Assembly (NCBI RefSeq): GCF_002027705.1
Contig: NZ_MBTG01000010.1
Location: forward strand, 1-64,000
Source: Paenibacillus ferrarius
GTDB taxonomy: Bacteria > Bacillota > Bacilli > Paenibacillales > NBRC-103111
DNA length: 64,000 nt
Direction of reading: 5' to 3'
The first letter of the stretch is position 1; every line of letters starts with the position of its first letter. Below, one piece after another: positions 45,398 through 55,530 of this stretch. The notes beneath the pieces are model-generated. The model searched no databases. It was not told the DNA's origin and worked only from the letters and a program-made list of their open reading frames with translations. Both the position numbers and the translations under genes were made by a program.

Positions 45398-48300
45398 TTG
45401 AAGGGAAAAACGGCCATTGTCCAATTGCTCATTCTTGCCTTATATATGACCATTATTGCGCCCTATCCGGTCCAAGCGGCAGAAACGGTGAAGATCCCCA
45501 GTTATTTCTCCGATCATTTCGATAAAATAAAGATTAACGATACATGGAATGCCATTGAAGGCCCATGGTCCATACAATCCGGCAAACTTACCGTTGCCAA
45601 AGGACAAGGCTATAAGGCGATCTCTAATAAGGATGATTTCAAAGACTTCACGATAGAGTCAGAAATCCGTCTGGCAGATCGCAATGGAGATGCAGGGTTG
45701 TTATTCAGAACGGTAAGCGCGACGCCGGGGGCTGATAATGTACGAGGTTACTATGCCGGACTAAGCGCTGCTGGAACTGGAGCCGTCATCCTTGGACGGA
45801 TGAATAACAATTGGACGGAACTGAAACGGGCATCGGTTACGATCAACCCAAATACAGACTATCGGTTGAAAGTTTCTGCTGTAGGCAGTCAAATTAACGT
45901 GTATCTCAATGATGCATTAGTTTTAGAGCAAACGGATAGTACCTATACTGTGGGCAATGTTGGGGTTAGAATGTACAATTCTCTCCCTTCGTACGACAAT
46001 ATCGTGGTGAAATCCGTGGGGGGCGACACGTTGTTATCGGATAACTTTGATACGCCGGCCGACCAAGTGATTGACCAGTGGCAAGTGGTGGATGGAAGCT
46101 GGAAGCTGCAAGCCGGAGCCATAACGGTGAATAAAGGCGATGGGTACAAAATAATTGCCCGTGACGCTGAGTTTCAGGATATGACACTGGAAAGCGACAT
46201 TAAGCTGCCGAGTGACACAGGCACAGGAGATGCAGGCTTGTTGTTCAAAACGCAAAGCGCCTCGCCTGGGGCGGACAATGTGAAAGGCTATTACGCCGGT
46301 TTAAGCGGTGACGGCAAGGTAACCCTTGGACGTATGAACAATAACTGGACGCCTCTCAAAACAGTAAAAGCGTTTGACAACACGGATCCCAATCGCTTTT
46401 ACCATATGAAGGTCGTTACTTATCAGAATGAGATTAAAGTATATGTCAACGATTCTCACTCCCCGGTCCTCGTCTACACGGACGATAGCCCGCAGAAGTA
46501 TACGAAAGGCGGAATCGGATTAAGAAGTTACCGTGCGCAAGCAAGCTATGATAATGTGGTCGCAAGCGAATATGTCGTACCGGACAAAACTTACGCTGTG
46601 CCTGTAGCGAACAAAGCGCCGCTTGTGCAAACGCCGTTTATCCCGTTGCCGCTGGGTTCTGTTGAAGCTAAGGGCTGGCTGCTTAAACAGTTGGAACTTC
46701 AGCGCGATGGAGCTACCGGATATGCAGAGGATTTGTACGGAGAGCTCAGCACGAACGCAGCTTGGCTCGGGGGCACGGCTCCAGACTCCGATTGGGAGCG
46801 CCCTGTCTATTATTTGAAGGGCTTAGTCCCGCTAGCCTACACGCTGAAAGACAAAGATTTAATTGCCAAATCGCAGAAATGGATAGAAGCGATTCTGGCT
46901 AGCCAGCAAGCTGATGGCTCTTTTGGTCCCAAGAGCAGCGATGATTGGTGGCCTCGCATGGTTGCGCTCTATGTCATGAAGGACTACTACGAAGCGACGA
47001 ATGATGCGCGTGTACTCCCCTTTATGACGAATTATTTCCATTATCAAGCTGCTCAATTGCCAGCCAGGCCCTTGAGAGATTGGGGCAAAATCCGAGTTGG
47101 CGATAACATCGATACAGTGCTCTGGCTGTATAACCGGACAGACGACGCGTTTCTGCTGCAATTAGCGGATACACTTGCCAAACAGGGATACCCTATCACC
47201 GATACGTTTGCGAAGGATGGGTTTCAGAATTTCGGCAATGACTTCCAGCCAACTCATTCGGTGAATGTGAATGAAGCCATTAAAATGCCAGCTGTCTATT
47301 ATCAAAGATCGCATAACAATGAAGACCGCGATGCGTTCCAGGCTGGAGTAGCCAATTTGACCAAACACTCGCAGATTACGGGCATGCCCTCGGGCACAGA
47401 GATGTTGGCCGGCATTGGGTCTACACAAGGCGTAGAGCTCTGCGCGATTACTGAACGCATGCAAAGCAATGAAGAAGCTGCCATGATTCTCGGAGATCCC
47501 CATATTGGCGACGCGCTCGAGAAAATTGCTTTCAATTCCTTGCCTGGTGCGATGAGTAAGGATTTGAAGCTGCATCAATATTATTCGCTGCCGAATCAGG
47601 TAGAGAGCAATCTAGCCGATCATAGCTTCAAACAGAACTATGATAATGGGATGATGCCTTCGCCTACATCCGGATTTCCTTGCTGTCGTTTCAATATGCA
47701 CATGGGCTGGCCGTATTTTGTGAAAAATATGTGGGCGGCAACACCGGATGGAGGTCTGGGTGTCATTGCCTATGGGCCAAGTCGCGTGTCTGTTCAAATA
47801 AAGTCAGCGAATGTATCTGTGGAAGAAACGACGAATTACCCATTTGAAGATCAAATCGGGTTTGAAGTCCAAACTTCAGCATCTGTAAGTTTTCCGCTCA
47901 AACTTAGAATTCCTGCATGGACGCAGCAGCCTACGATTACCGTGAATGGCCAAGTTCAGTCTGCTGTGAAAGCTGGGGAATATGTAACGATCGACAGGAC
48001 GTGGGCTGCAGGGGATAAAGTCGTTCTGACGGTGCCGATGAAGCTGAAAACATCGACATGGGTCAACAACTCTGTTGGCATCGAACGTGGGCCGCTGGTG
48101 TTCTCGCTTCAAGTGGAAGAGAATTGGCAGGTCCAGTCCAATCCAATTGCAGCAGTACCAGGATTCAATGCTGGAGCGCTTGGCTTCAGCCAGTATCGTG
48201 TGCTGTCTAAGACGCCATGGAATTACGGACTATTGATTGATCGCGAGCACCCCGAGAAGTCGATTGAGGTCATACAGGGGCCGATGCCGGAGAATCCATT

Positions 48301-49732
48301 CCTTCAAGCGACGAGTCCTGTTAAGCTGGTTGCCAAAGCGAAGAAAATTCCATCATGGGGCAAATCGCCCAATAATGTAGAAGCATCGGAGCCGCCGATC
48401 GGCCCGCTGCTCTCGACGGAACCGACAGAGAACATTACCTTGGTTCCTTTCGGAGCGGAAAACCTGCGAGTCAGCTATTTCCCCGAAGTGACAGAACAGG
48501 CAGATTCTGTTGCATCTATTAAATATGAGGCTGAACAAGCCGAGCTGTTCAAAGCGAAAGTGAATACGAACAACAATTATGCTTCTGGCAAAAGCTATGT
48601 CGGTGAAATCGACTACCCGGATAGCTATGTGAAATTCAGTGATGTGAAAGTTCCAACTGCGGGTACATATGTTGTTGATGTTTGGTTTGCCAATGGCAGT
48701 GATTTTACGGCAGCGACAGGTAAAATTGTCGTAAATGGCAGTGAACAATTACTGAAGCTGCAAGGAACTCAAAATTGGGGAAGATTTATGGCTATCCCAA
48801 CGAAAGTTCAACTGAGCGCAGGCTCCAACACGCTCACCTTCATGAAGGGAACAGGATTCTACGAGCTGGACTATATCGTAGTCAGACCGCTGCAGGCAGC
48901 GCCAAATCCACAAACCCCTGCCTCTGCCGCATTAACAGGGCCTTCTGCTGTTCATGCGAATGAGTCATTTAGCCTTAACTTAGGATTCTCCGGCGTTACG
49001 CAAAGTGTGTACGCTCAGGATTTAACGATTACTTACGATCCTAGTCAAGTAGAGTACGCAGGTGTGGAGGAGTTGAAAGAAGGCTCCAAGATCATAGATC
49101 AAGCGCAAGCTCCTGGTCAAATTCGTTACATTATGGTCAACTTGGGAGCAGGCAATATCAATGATGACTTGCTGAAGCTAAAGTGGAAAGTGAAGTCAGT
49201 CACACAGGCCAGCGCCACAAACATCAGATTGACGAAAGTTATTGTAGCTGATGGAGCCGGGGTGGAGACACAGCTCGAAGATGTTGTGCACAGCTTGCAA
49301 ATCGCAGTTGGCATTGATAAAACTGTCCTGAATGCTTTGATCGTTCAGGCACAAGATAAGCATAACAACGCTGCTGAAGGCACAAGCCCAGGTCAATACC
49401 CTGTAGGCTCCAAGGCTGGTCTTTGGTCAGCCATTGGCCAAGCGAGAGTGGTGGCAGACAATGTCTCAGCGACACAAGACGAAGTGGAGCAAGCTCATCT
49501 TGCATTGCGTGATGCGTTAAACCGCTTCTTGAATTCGGTCATATCGAGCGCGCCAGGGGATACCAATGGAGACGGGAAGTTCTCCATCGCAGATTTAGGT
49601 ATTGTAGCTGCAGCATACGGGAAGTCTTCTTTGGATGCAGATTGGGAATTGTTCAAAAAAGCGGATTTGAATCAAGATAATAAAGTAGACATTGTAGACT
49701 TGGCCATTATGGCGCAAAAAATTCTGCAATAA
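45398..49732 (+). CDS. Secreted GH127-like enzyme with CBM, cohesin and dockerin
   Basis: A 1444-residue exported enzyme. After the signal peptide come two concanavalin-like modules (about 35-205 and 211-393), a GH127/DUF1680-type (alpha/alpha)6 domain (408-1028), a CBM6/35-like module (1035-1165), a cohesin (1176-1305; SVYAQDLTITYDPSQV), a FIVAR-type module (1305-1381) and a type I dockerin (1385-1444). Glu680 and Cys682 (VELCA) and Cys762-Cys763 (PCCRFN) match the zinc and catalytic residues of beta-L-arabinofuranosidase HypBA1 (Glu338, Cys340, Cys417, Cys418). The TTG start is preceded by GAGGTG; GTG 45389 is the alternative. GH146, a close relative, is also possible. Confidence 0.86.
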   Translation: MKGKTAIVQLLILALYMTIIAPYPVQAAETVKIPSYFSDHFDKIKINDTWNAIEGPWSIQSGKLTVAKGQGYKAISNKDDFKDFTIESEIRLADRNGDAGLLFRTVSATPGADNVRGYYAGLSAAGTGAVILGRMNNNWTELKRASVTINPNTDYRLKVSAVGSQINVYLNDALVLEQTDSTYTVGNVGVRMYNSLPSYDNIVVKSVGGDTLLSDNFDTPADQVIDQWQVVDGSWKLQAGAITVNKGDGYKIIARDAEFQDMTLESDIKLPSDTGTGDAGLLFKTQSASPGADNVKGYYAGLSGDGKVTLGRMNNNWTPLKTVKAFDNTDPNRFYHMKVVTYQNEIKVYVNDSHSPVLVYTDDSPQKYTKGGIGLRSYRAQASYDNVVASEYVVPDKTYAVPVANKAPLVQTPFIPLPLGSVEAKGWLLKQLELQRDGATGYAEDLYGELSTNAAWLGGTAPDSDWERPVYYLKGLVPLAYTLKDKDLIAKSQKWIEAILASQQADGSFGPKSSDDWWPRMVALYVMKDYYEATNDARVLPFMTNYFHYQAAQLPARPLRDWGKIRVGDNIDTVLWLYNRTDDAFLLQLADTLAKQGYPITDTFAKDGFQNFGNDFQPTHSVNVNEAIKMPAVYYQRSHNNEDRDAFQAGVANLTKHSQITGMPSGTEMLAGIGSTQGVELCAITERMQSNEEAAMILGDPHIGDALEKIAFNSLPGAMSKDLKLHQYYSLPNQVESNLADHSFKQNYDNGMMPSPTSGFPCCRFNMHMGWPYFVKNMWAATPDGGLGVIAYGPSRVSVQIKSANVSVEETTNYPFEDQIGFEVQTSASVSFPLKLRIPAWTQQPTITVNGQVQSAVKAGEYVTIDRTWAAGDKVVLTVPMKLKTSTWVNNSVGIERGPLVFSLQVEENWQVQSNPIAAVPGFNAGALGFSQYRVLSKTPWNYGLLIDREHPEKSIEVIQGPMPENPFLQATSPVKLVAKAKKIPSWGKSPNNVEASEPPIGPLLSTEPTENITLVPFGAENLRVSYFPEVTEQADSVASIKYEAEQAELFKAKVNTNNNYASGKSYVGEIDYPDSYVKFSDVKVPTAGTYVVDVWFANGSDFTAATGKIVVNGSEQLLKLQGTQNWGRFMAIPTKVQLSAGSNTLTFMKGTGFYELDYIVVRPLQAAPNPQTPASAALTGPSAVHANESFSLNLGFSGVTQSVYAQDLTITYDPSQVEYAGVEELKEGSKIIDQAQAPGQIRYIMVNLGAGNINDDLLKLKWKVKSVTQASATNIRLTKVIVADGAGVETQLEDVVHSLQIAVGIDKTVLNALIVQAQDKHNNAAEGTSPGQYPVGSKAGLWSAIGQARVVADNVSATQDEVEQAHLALRDALNRFLNSVISSAPGDTNGDGKFSIADLGIVAAAYGKSSLDADWELFKKADLNQDNKVDIVDLAIMAQKILQ

Positions 49733-49744
49733 GTGTAAGCTGGG

Positions 49745-49791
49745 AGACGTTTTGGACTGGATCACGATGCCGCGATCTGTCCAAAACGTCT
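49745..49791 (+). terminator. Long perfect hairpin between giant genes
   Basis: AGACGTTTTGGAC and GTCCAAAACGTCT form a 13-bp perfect stem with an inner GATC/GATC pair. No T run follows, so it may stabilise mRNA ends rather than terminate. Confidence 0.5.
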
Positions 49792-49842
49792 ATTGAAGAA
49801 AACAGCTTGCTGCCTAGAAATTAGGAAAGGGGAGGGTGCAGT

Positions 49843-52800
49843 TTGAAAGGAATATTTGCTTTTCGTCAAAAAAGGATTCGCCAAGTCTGGGCTTATATGC
49901 TGCTTATTTGTATGGCAGTTTCTTATTTTCCAGTTGCTTCCGTTTCAGTGGAGGCGGCAGCGGGAGAGCCCCTGCCTGTATTTAGAGAGGATTTCAATGA
50001 TGGCAATGCGGATGGCTGGACAACCTATGGGTCTTCGGATGCAGGGAACAGGGGGACTTGGGCGGTTAATGCCGCCAAGCAGTATAGAGCGACTGGCGCA
50101 CCTGGCTCGAAAGCCATTTTCCAGAATACAAGCTTTGCAGACTTGATTTATGAAGCGGATCTGCAAGTTGCTGGAATCAATGATGATCATTCTGGACTTC
50201 TGTTTCGGGTTACTGCGCCAACGCCTAATGTTGCCGACGGATATAATGGCTATTTCGCTGCTCTGCGTGTAGACAAAACCATTACACTGTCAAGAGTAAC
50301 GGGTGCAGGCGGCAATGAATATAAGGAACTTCAGAGAGTATCTTACCCTTATGCAAGCGGTCATATGAAAGTCGTGGCAGTAGGCAATCACATTCAGGTG
50401 TATGTCGAGGATATGACTGTACCCAAGATTGATTTTACCGATAACGATGGCAAACAGATCACCTCTCCCGGTGCTGTTGGTCTTAGAACTTGGTGGGGGA
50501 CAACGAACTTCGATAATCTCGAAGCTCGGGCCTATTCGCCGTCGGCGACTGCGGCACCTATGTTCAGCACACCTGACGGTGTCTATAACAGCGAGCAGCA
50601 TATTGCACTCACTTCTGCGACAGATGGAGCCAGCATTCGGTATACGCTGGACGGCGCAACACCGAATGCTTCTTCTCCCGTCTATACGTCGCCGATCGTG
50701 CTATCGTCCGATACGATTATCAAAGCATATGCGGAAAAAGCGGGTGAAATGGTCTCTAGCGTGGCAACATCCTCCTATATCATCGCGGAGAGTGAACAAG
50801 TATTCACGGACGACTTTAACGATGGCAATGCCGAGGGCTGGGTGACTTATCAGGGTTTGACCGTTGGAGCTCCGACGGTTTGGTCAGTGACGTATTCGGT
50901 CTATCAATATGTTGCTGCGAATCCCAGAGGCGCTAAGTCCGTCATTGATGCCGTTTATCAAAATTTCGTTTTTGAGGTTGATGTGAACCCGCAAGATGCT
51001 ATAGCGAATAACAGCGGAGTGATCTTTCGAGTAACAGACCCCGCTGATGGCATAGATAAAGTAAATGCGTACTACGCCGGTATTAACGCTGCTGGAAAGC
51101 TTCAAGTGGGGAAGATGAGCACTGCGGGTGCTGCCGGCACTTGGACGGAAATAGCTTCAATCGTTGTAAGCGGTGTCAATTCGAACTCACTTAATCACTT
51201 GAAAGTGATCGCCATCGGGACACATTATGTGATTTATGTGAATGACAAGCTTGCCTTCGACTTTACAGACACCACATATACAACAGGTTCCGTTGGGCTG
51301 CGTGCTTGGAATGATGATAAAACAGTTGCTTTTGACAATGTATCCTTGAAGCGGTTAACGCCTATTGTGCTGCCAGCAGCAGCTCCGGTCATTAATCCTT
51401 CCTCGGGAACATTCCCCGATAGGCAAATTGTCACCATAACGAGTTCAACAGCGGGAGCTGATATTCACTTTACGACGGATGGAAGCATGCCTACGGCGGC
51501 ATCGCCCGTCTACAGCGGTCCCATTACGCTGACGGCAACGACTACGGTGAGAGCTTATGCAGCGCGAAGCGGTATGATGGATTCAGCTGTTCAAAGCGCA
51601 ACGTTCACCTTGGTCAGCCATCAATTCTCGGATGATTTTAACGATGACAACGCCAATGGCTGGACGACTTATCAAGGCATTTGGAACGTAACGGACAAAG
51701 CGTACCAAGTGACGAATAAAGGGGCAGGCTTCAAATCGGTTGCCGATGGCACGTTGTTCAGCAACTTTGAATACGAAGCAGACATTATGATGAAAGACGG
51801 CGTGAACAGCGATAATGCAGGCTTAATCTTCCGCGTTACGAATCCTAGCAATGGCGGAGACAACCTGAAGGGTTATTATGCAGGAATAACCTCAAACGGA
51901 CGCGTGCAATTGGGGAAATTCAACAACAACTGGAAAGAGCTGGCCTCCATTCTATACCCGATTCAGCAAAATAAAGCCTATCACATGAAGGTGACGGCGG
52001 TAGGCAGCCATATCGACATTTATATCGATGGCGAGCATATTGTTAGCGCTGTAGATACAAGCTATTCGACTGGAGCTATTGGTGTCAGAGCCCACTTTGT
52101 TGCTACTAGCTACGACAATATTTTTGTTAAAGATCTAGGTGCCGTTCCGCTTCCGACCTATGACTGGTCTTGGGTGAAAGGCGCGGTATTCGTACCGACG
52201 AATGTCGTGAATCAGATTCAGCAATGGGACGAATATGATCATGCCATCAACGATCGCGAATTAGGTTATGCGCAAATGTACGGCATCAATTTGGTACGGG
52301 TATTCGTGCACAATTTGTTGTGGAAAGACAATAGTGCCAAGCTGCTGGCCAATCTCGAAGATTTCCTCACACTTGCCGACAAATACGGCATTAAGGTCGA
52401 GCTTGCATTGTTCGACGATTGCTGGGACGACTATCCTGTCATGGGCCCGCAATTAGCCCCAAGATACGGCGCGCATAACAGCCGCTGGGTGGAAGGTCCC
52501 GGTGATGCAGTCAAGTCCGACTATGCGGCCAACAAACAAGAGTTGAAAGCGTATGTGCAAGGGATTGTGCGCGCACACAAGGATGATCCAAGAATTGCTT
52601 TCTGGAACATTTATAATGAACCAAGCAATGGCGAAAGCGGACTTATGGATCAAATGACGAAGCAGATTATGAACGATGCGCGGATCTGGGTCAAAGAGAT
52701 CGATACGACGCATCCGGTTTCCTCGACGGGCGGCCAATTCAGCGGAGAATCGACGTCGGATTTCATCACTTGGCACCCTTATGAGTCCGACTATCCGACA

Positions 52801-55530
52801 CCCTACGGGATCAGCAAGGAAATTCTTGCGGATGAAACGATGAACAGACTCACGCAATCCGTTCCTGGCATCGTGGAACACTATGGGAAGCAAGGCATTG
52901 GATTCGTCATGTGGGAATTCGGCATTGGCCGGGATAACACGCGTTTCCCTTGGGGGTCGGATACGAATCCGTTGACTTCGGAGCCGGCAGTCCCTTTCCA
53001 TGGCATCACCTATCCGGATGGTCACCCATGGGATGTGAACGATGTGAAGGCACTTACTGGCGCTGCCTTCGACACGCTGCCCGTGTTTAACGTGCATTAT
53101 TTTAAGGATGATAATTTTACGAGTCTGGTCAAATCTTCTATTACACCCAAGGTGGACTTTGATCTTGGCGATGAGAAAGGGACCGGATCTCCGGACCCAA
53201 CCGTAAGCATTGGCGAAGACCATTTCTCCACACGTTGGGTGGGCACGGTGCAGCCTGTGAACACGGGCACACATACGATTTATGTAGATAGCGATAACAT
53301 CGCGAGAGTGTGGATTGGCGATTCATTGGTTGTTGACAAAACAAGCAGCACCCGAGAAGAAAAAAGCGCAACAATCGTATTAACGGCCGGACAACAGTAC
53401 GCGGTTAAAATCGAGTATGTGCATGCCGCCGGCGATGCAAGCTTGCATGTCAAATGGTCACATGCCAATTTAGCCAAACAAGCCTTAACGCCTGTTTATG
53501 CTGGGAAAAGTGTGCAGTCTGTTTCGTTGGACGCGGCTGCGCTGAGCGTTAAAGTCAATGAAACAAAAAAACTGACAGCGACGATCACGCCTGCGGATGC
53601 TTCGAGCCAGCTATTAACGTGGAGCTCCAGCCATCCCGGTACGGCGACTGTTGACCGCAATGGTTACGTCAAAGGGGTGAACAAAGGGACAGCAGTCATC
53701 ACAGTCACGGCGGCAGGGGGAGTGACGGCCAAGGCGACAGTAACAGTGAAAGACAGCGGCACCTTCATGAACCCGATCGTGCCTGTCTCCAGCGGGGCCG
53801 GTTCGGCAGATCCGAGCGTTGTTTTCAAGGATGGCTACTATTATTATGTAAAGTCTGAGAATGACAGTTCTATCCAAGTGGCGAAAGCTAAGAGGCTTCA
53901 GGATATTGGGACTGCGCCTCGCATAACGGTGTATACCCCACCTGCCCTGCAAATGTATTCCAAGGAATTATGGGCACCTGAAATTCAGTATTTGAATGGC
54001 AAATGGTACATCTATTTCGCAGCAGATGACGGCAACAATAATAATCACAGAATGTATGTCATCGAAAGCAATTCGCAGGACGCGCAAGGTACGTATACGA
54101 TGAAAGGAAAGATTGCGGATGCCACAGATAAATGGGCAATTGACGGCACGGTCTTAACGAAAAGCGACAATTCCATGTACTTCGTATGGTCGGGGTGGGA
54201 TGGCGATGCCAATGTGAGGCAGAACATTTATATTGCTCCGATGAGCAATCCATGGACAATCAGCGGACCTAGAGCGCTGCTCTCCACGCCTGATCAAGCT
54301 TGGGAGCTGCATGGCACGCCGAACATTAACGAAGGCCCCGAAATTTTGAGCAAAGATGGCAAGATCTTCATCGTCTATTCGGCAAGCGGCAGCTGGAGCG
54401 ATGATTACACGCTAGGTATGTTGACTAATACGGACGGCAATGTGCTGAGTCCTGCTTCTTGGACGAAATCAGGTCCGGTTTTGAGCAAAGCAGCGAGCGC
54501 ATTTGGTCCGGGACATAACTCTTTCACCAAGTCTCCGGATGGTACAGAAGATTGGATCGTGTATCATGCTGATCTTAAATCTGGCGGAGGCTGGGGGAAT
54601 CGCAGCGTTCGAGCGCAGAAGTTCACTTGGAATGCGGATGGAACGCTTAACTTTGGCGCACCGGTCGCATACGGCGCATCTGTGCAAGAGCCAGCTGGCA
54701 CACCATCGATCTCGATATACAGCTATGAAGCAGAGGATGCTGAGCTGGGCGGTACCGCGAGAATAAACAACTCGGACGATGCGTCTGGCGGCAAGGTAGT
54801 CGGTCACATCGACACGGCTGGAACTGACTATATCGTGTTCCATGTTAACGTGGAAGAAGCGGGCACCTACGCGATGACGCTCATGGCCGCTAACGGAACT
54901 GGCGGCACTGCCATAGCGCAGCACGATGTTTCCGTGAACAATGGACCTAATCAAGTCATCGACTACAAACAATTCGGATGGGGTCGTTATAACCCGTCTT
55001 CGATTACGATTGCGTTGAATTCAGGCTTGAACACGATTAAGCTGACCAAAAAGACGAATTATGCTGAGCTCGACAGGCTCATTCTTGAGCTTCTGGTGCC
55101 TTCGAACCCGAATGGACACCAAGCTGCCCTGCTAGCGGCCATTGCTTCTGCACAAACGAAGCACGACGAGGCTGTTGAGGAAGAGCGACATGGTTACTAT
55201 ATGGCGGGGGCAAAAGCGGCGCTGCAGGCAGCCATTGATCAAGCGGCAATTGTTGCTGGCAATAACGCTGCAACGGAGGAACAATTGGTTGCTGCCAAGC
55301 AATTGCTGGCTGAAGCAATCACGGCTTTTGAGGCGAAGAAGATCAATGCCAGCCTCCGTGCAGGCGGAGTTGCTGTTAGTGTTGGAGATTTAGCCATTGT
55401 CGCGGCTTCTTATGGTAAAAAGCAAGGCGATGCCGATTGGGATGCGCAAGCGATTAAGGCGGATCTGAATAAAGATAACCAAGTCGATATCTCGGATCTT
55501 GTTATCGTTGCCAAAGCCATTATGGAGTAA
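49843..55530 (+). CDS. Giant secreted double glycosidase (GH-A clan + GH43) with dockerin
   Basis: An 1895-residue exported protein. Order: signal peptide; three concanavalin-like modules (about 46-230, 320-503, 595-763) separated by two CHB_HEX_C modules (236-313, 510-591); a GH-A clan TIM barrel (770-1073; acid/base Glu926 in YNEPSNGE, nucleophile Glu1025 in MWEFGIG); a PA14-like module (1073-1219); a Big_2 domain (1222-1306); a GH43 propeller (1308-1619); a CBM6/35 (1626-1749); a FIVAR-type module (1756-1833); and a dockerin (1839-1895). The dockerin's first calcium loop is lost (RAGGVAVSVGDL) while the second is intact (DLNKDNQVDISDL). It alone among the four has no cohesin. TTG start after GGGGAGGG. 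Confidence 0.86.
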   Translation: MKGIFAFRQKRIRQVWAYMLLICMAVSYFPVASVSVEAAAGEPLPVFREDFNDGNADGWTTYGSSDAGNRGTWAVNAAKQYRATGAPGSKAIFQNTSFADLIYEADLQVAGINDDHSGLLFRVTAPTPNVADGYNGYFAALRVDKTITLSRVTGAGGNEYKELQRVSYPYASGHMKVVAVGNHIQVYVEDMTVPKIDFTDNDGKQITSPGAVGLRTWWGTTNFDNLEARAYSPSATAAPMFSTPDGVYNSEQHIALTSATDGASIRYTLDGATPNASSPVYTSPIVLSSDTIIKAYAEKAGEMVSSVATSSYIIAESEQVFTDDFNDGNAEGWVTYQGLTVGAPTVWSVTYSVYQYVAANPRGAKSVIDAVYQNFVFEVDVNPQDAIANNSGVIFRVTDPADGIDKVNAYYAGINAAGKLQVGKMSTAGAAGTWTEIASIVVSGVNSNSLNHLKVIAIGTHYVIYVNDKLAFDFTDTTYTTGSVGLRAWNDDKTVAFDNVSLKRLTPIVLPAAAPVINPSSGTFPDRQIVTITSSTAGADIHFTTDGSMPTAASPVYSGPITLTATTTVRAYAARSGMMDSAVQSATFTLVSHQFSDDFNDDNANGWTTYQGIWNVTDKAYQVTNKGAGFKSVADGTLFSNFEYEADIMMKDGVNSDNAGLIFRVTNPSNGGDNLKGYYAGITSNGRVQLGKFNNNWKELASILYPIQQNKAYHMKVTAVGSHIDIYIDGEHIVSAVDTSYSTGAIGVRAHFVATSYDNIFVKDLGAVPLPTYDWSWVKGAVFVPTNVVNQIQQWDEYDHAINDRELGYAQMYGINLVRVFVHNLLWKDNSAKLLANLEDFLTLADKYGIKVELALFDDCWDDYPVMGPQLAPRYGAHNSRWVEGPGDAVKSDYAANKQELKAYVQGIVRAHKDDPRIAFWNIYNEPSNGESGLMDQMTKQIMNDARIWVKEIDTTHPVSSTGGQFSGESTSDFITWHPYESDYPTPYGISKEILADETMNRLTQSVPGIVEHYGKQGIGFVMWEFGIGRDNTRFPWGSDTNPLTSEPAVPFHGITYPDGHPWDVNDVKALTGAAFDTLPVFNVHYFKDDNFTSLVKSSITPKVDFDLGDEKGTGSPDPTVSIGEDHFSTRWVGTVQPVNTGTHTIYVDSDNIARVWIGDSLVVDKTSSTREEKSATIVLTAGQQYAVKIEYVHAAGDASLHVKWSHANLAKQALTPVYAGKSVQSVSLDAAALSVKVNETKKLTATITPADASSQLLTWSSSHPGTATVDRNGYVKGVNKGTAVITVTAAGGVTAKATVTVKDSGTFMNPIVPVSSGAGSADPSVVFKDGYYYYVKSENDSSIQVAKAKRLQDIGTAPRITVYTPPALQMYSKELWAPEIQYLNGKWYIYFAADDGNNNNHRMYVIESNSQDAQGTYTMKGKIADATDKWAIDGTVLTKSDNSMYFVWSGWDGDANVRQNIYIAPMSNPWTISGPRALLSTPDQAWELHGTPNINEGPEILSKDGKIFIVYSASGSWSDDYTLGMLTNTDGNVLSPASWTKSGPVLSKAASAFGPGHNSFTKSPDGTEDWIVYHADLKSGGGWGNRSVRAQKFTWNADGTLNFGAPVAYGASVQEPAGTPSISIYSYEAEDAELGGTARINNSDDASGGKVVGHIDTAGTDYIVFHVNVEEAGTYAMTLMAANGTGGTAIAQHDVSVNNGPNQVIDYKQFGWGRYNPSSITIALNSGLNTIKLTKKTNYAELDRLILELLVPSNPNGHQAALLAAIASAQTKHDEAVEEERHGYYMAGAKAALQAAIDQAAIVAGNNAATEEQLVAAKQLLAEAITAFEAKKINASLRAGGVAVSVGDLAIVAASYGKKQGDADWDAQAIKADLNKDNQVDISDLVIVAKAIME

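Noticed and set aside
52453..53274. Long minus-strand ORF of 273 codons
   Set aside because: It is a shadow of the giant glycosidase gene, with no ribosome site and composition set by the sense frame.
36023..55530. Classical cellulosome cluster
   Set aside because: No multi-cohesin CipA-like scaffoldin, no CBM3 and no GH9/GH48 cellulases are present; the enzymes are hemicellulose and side-chain types.
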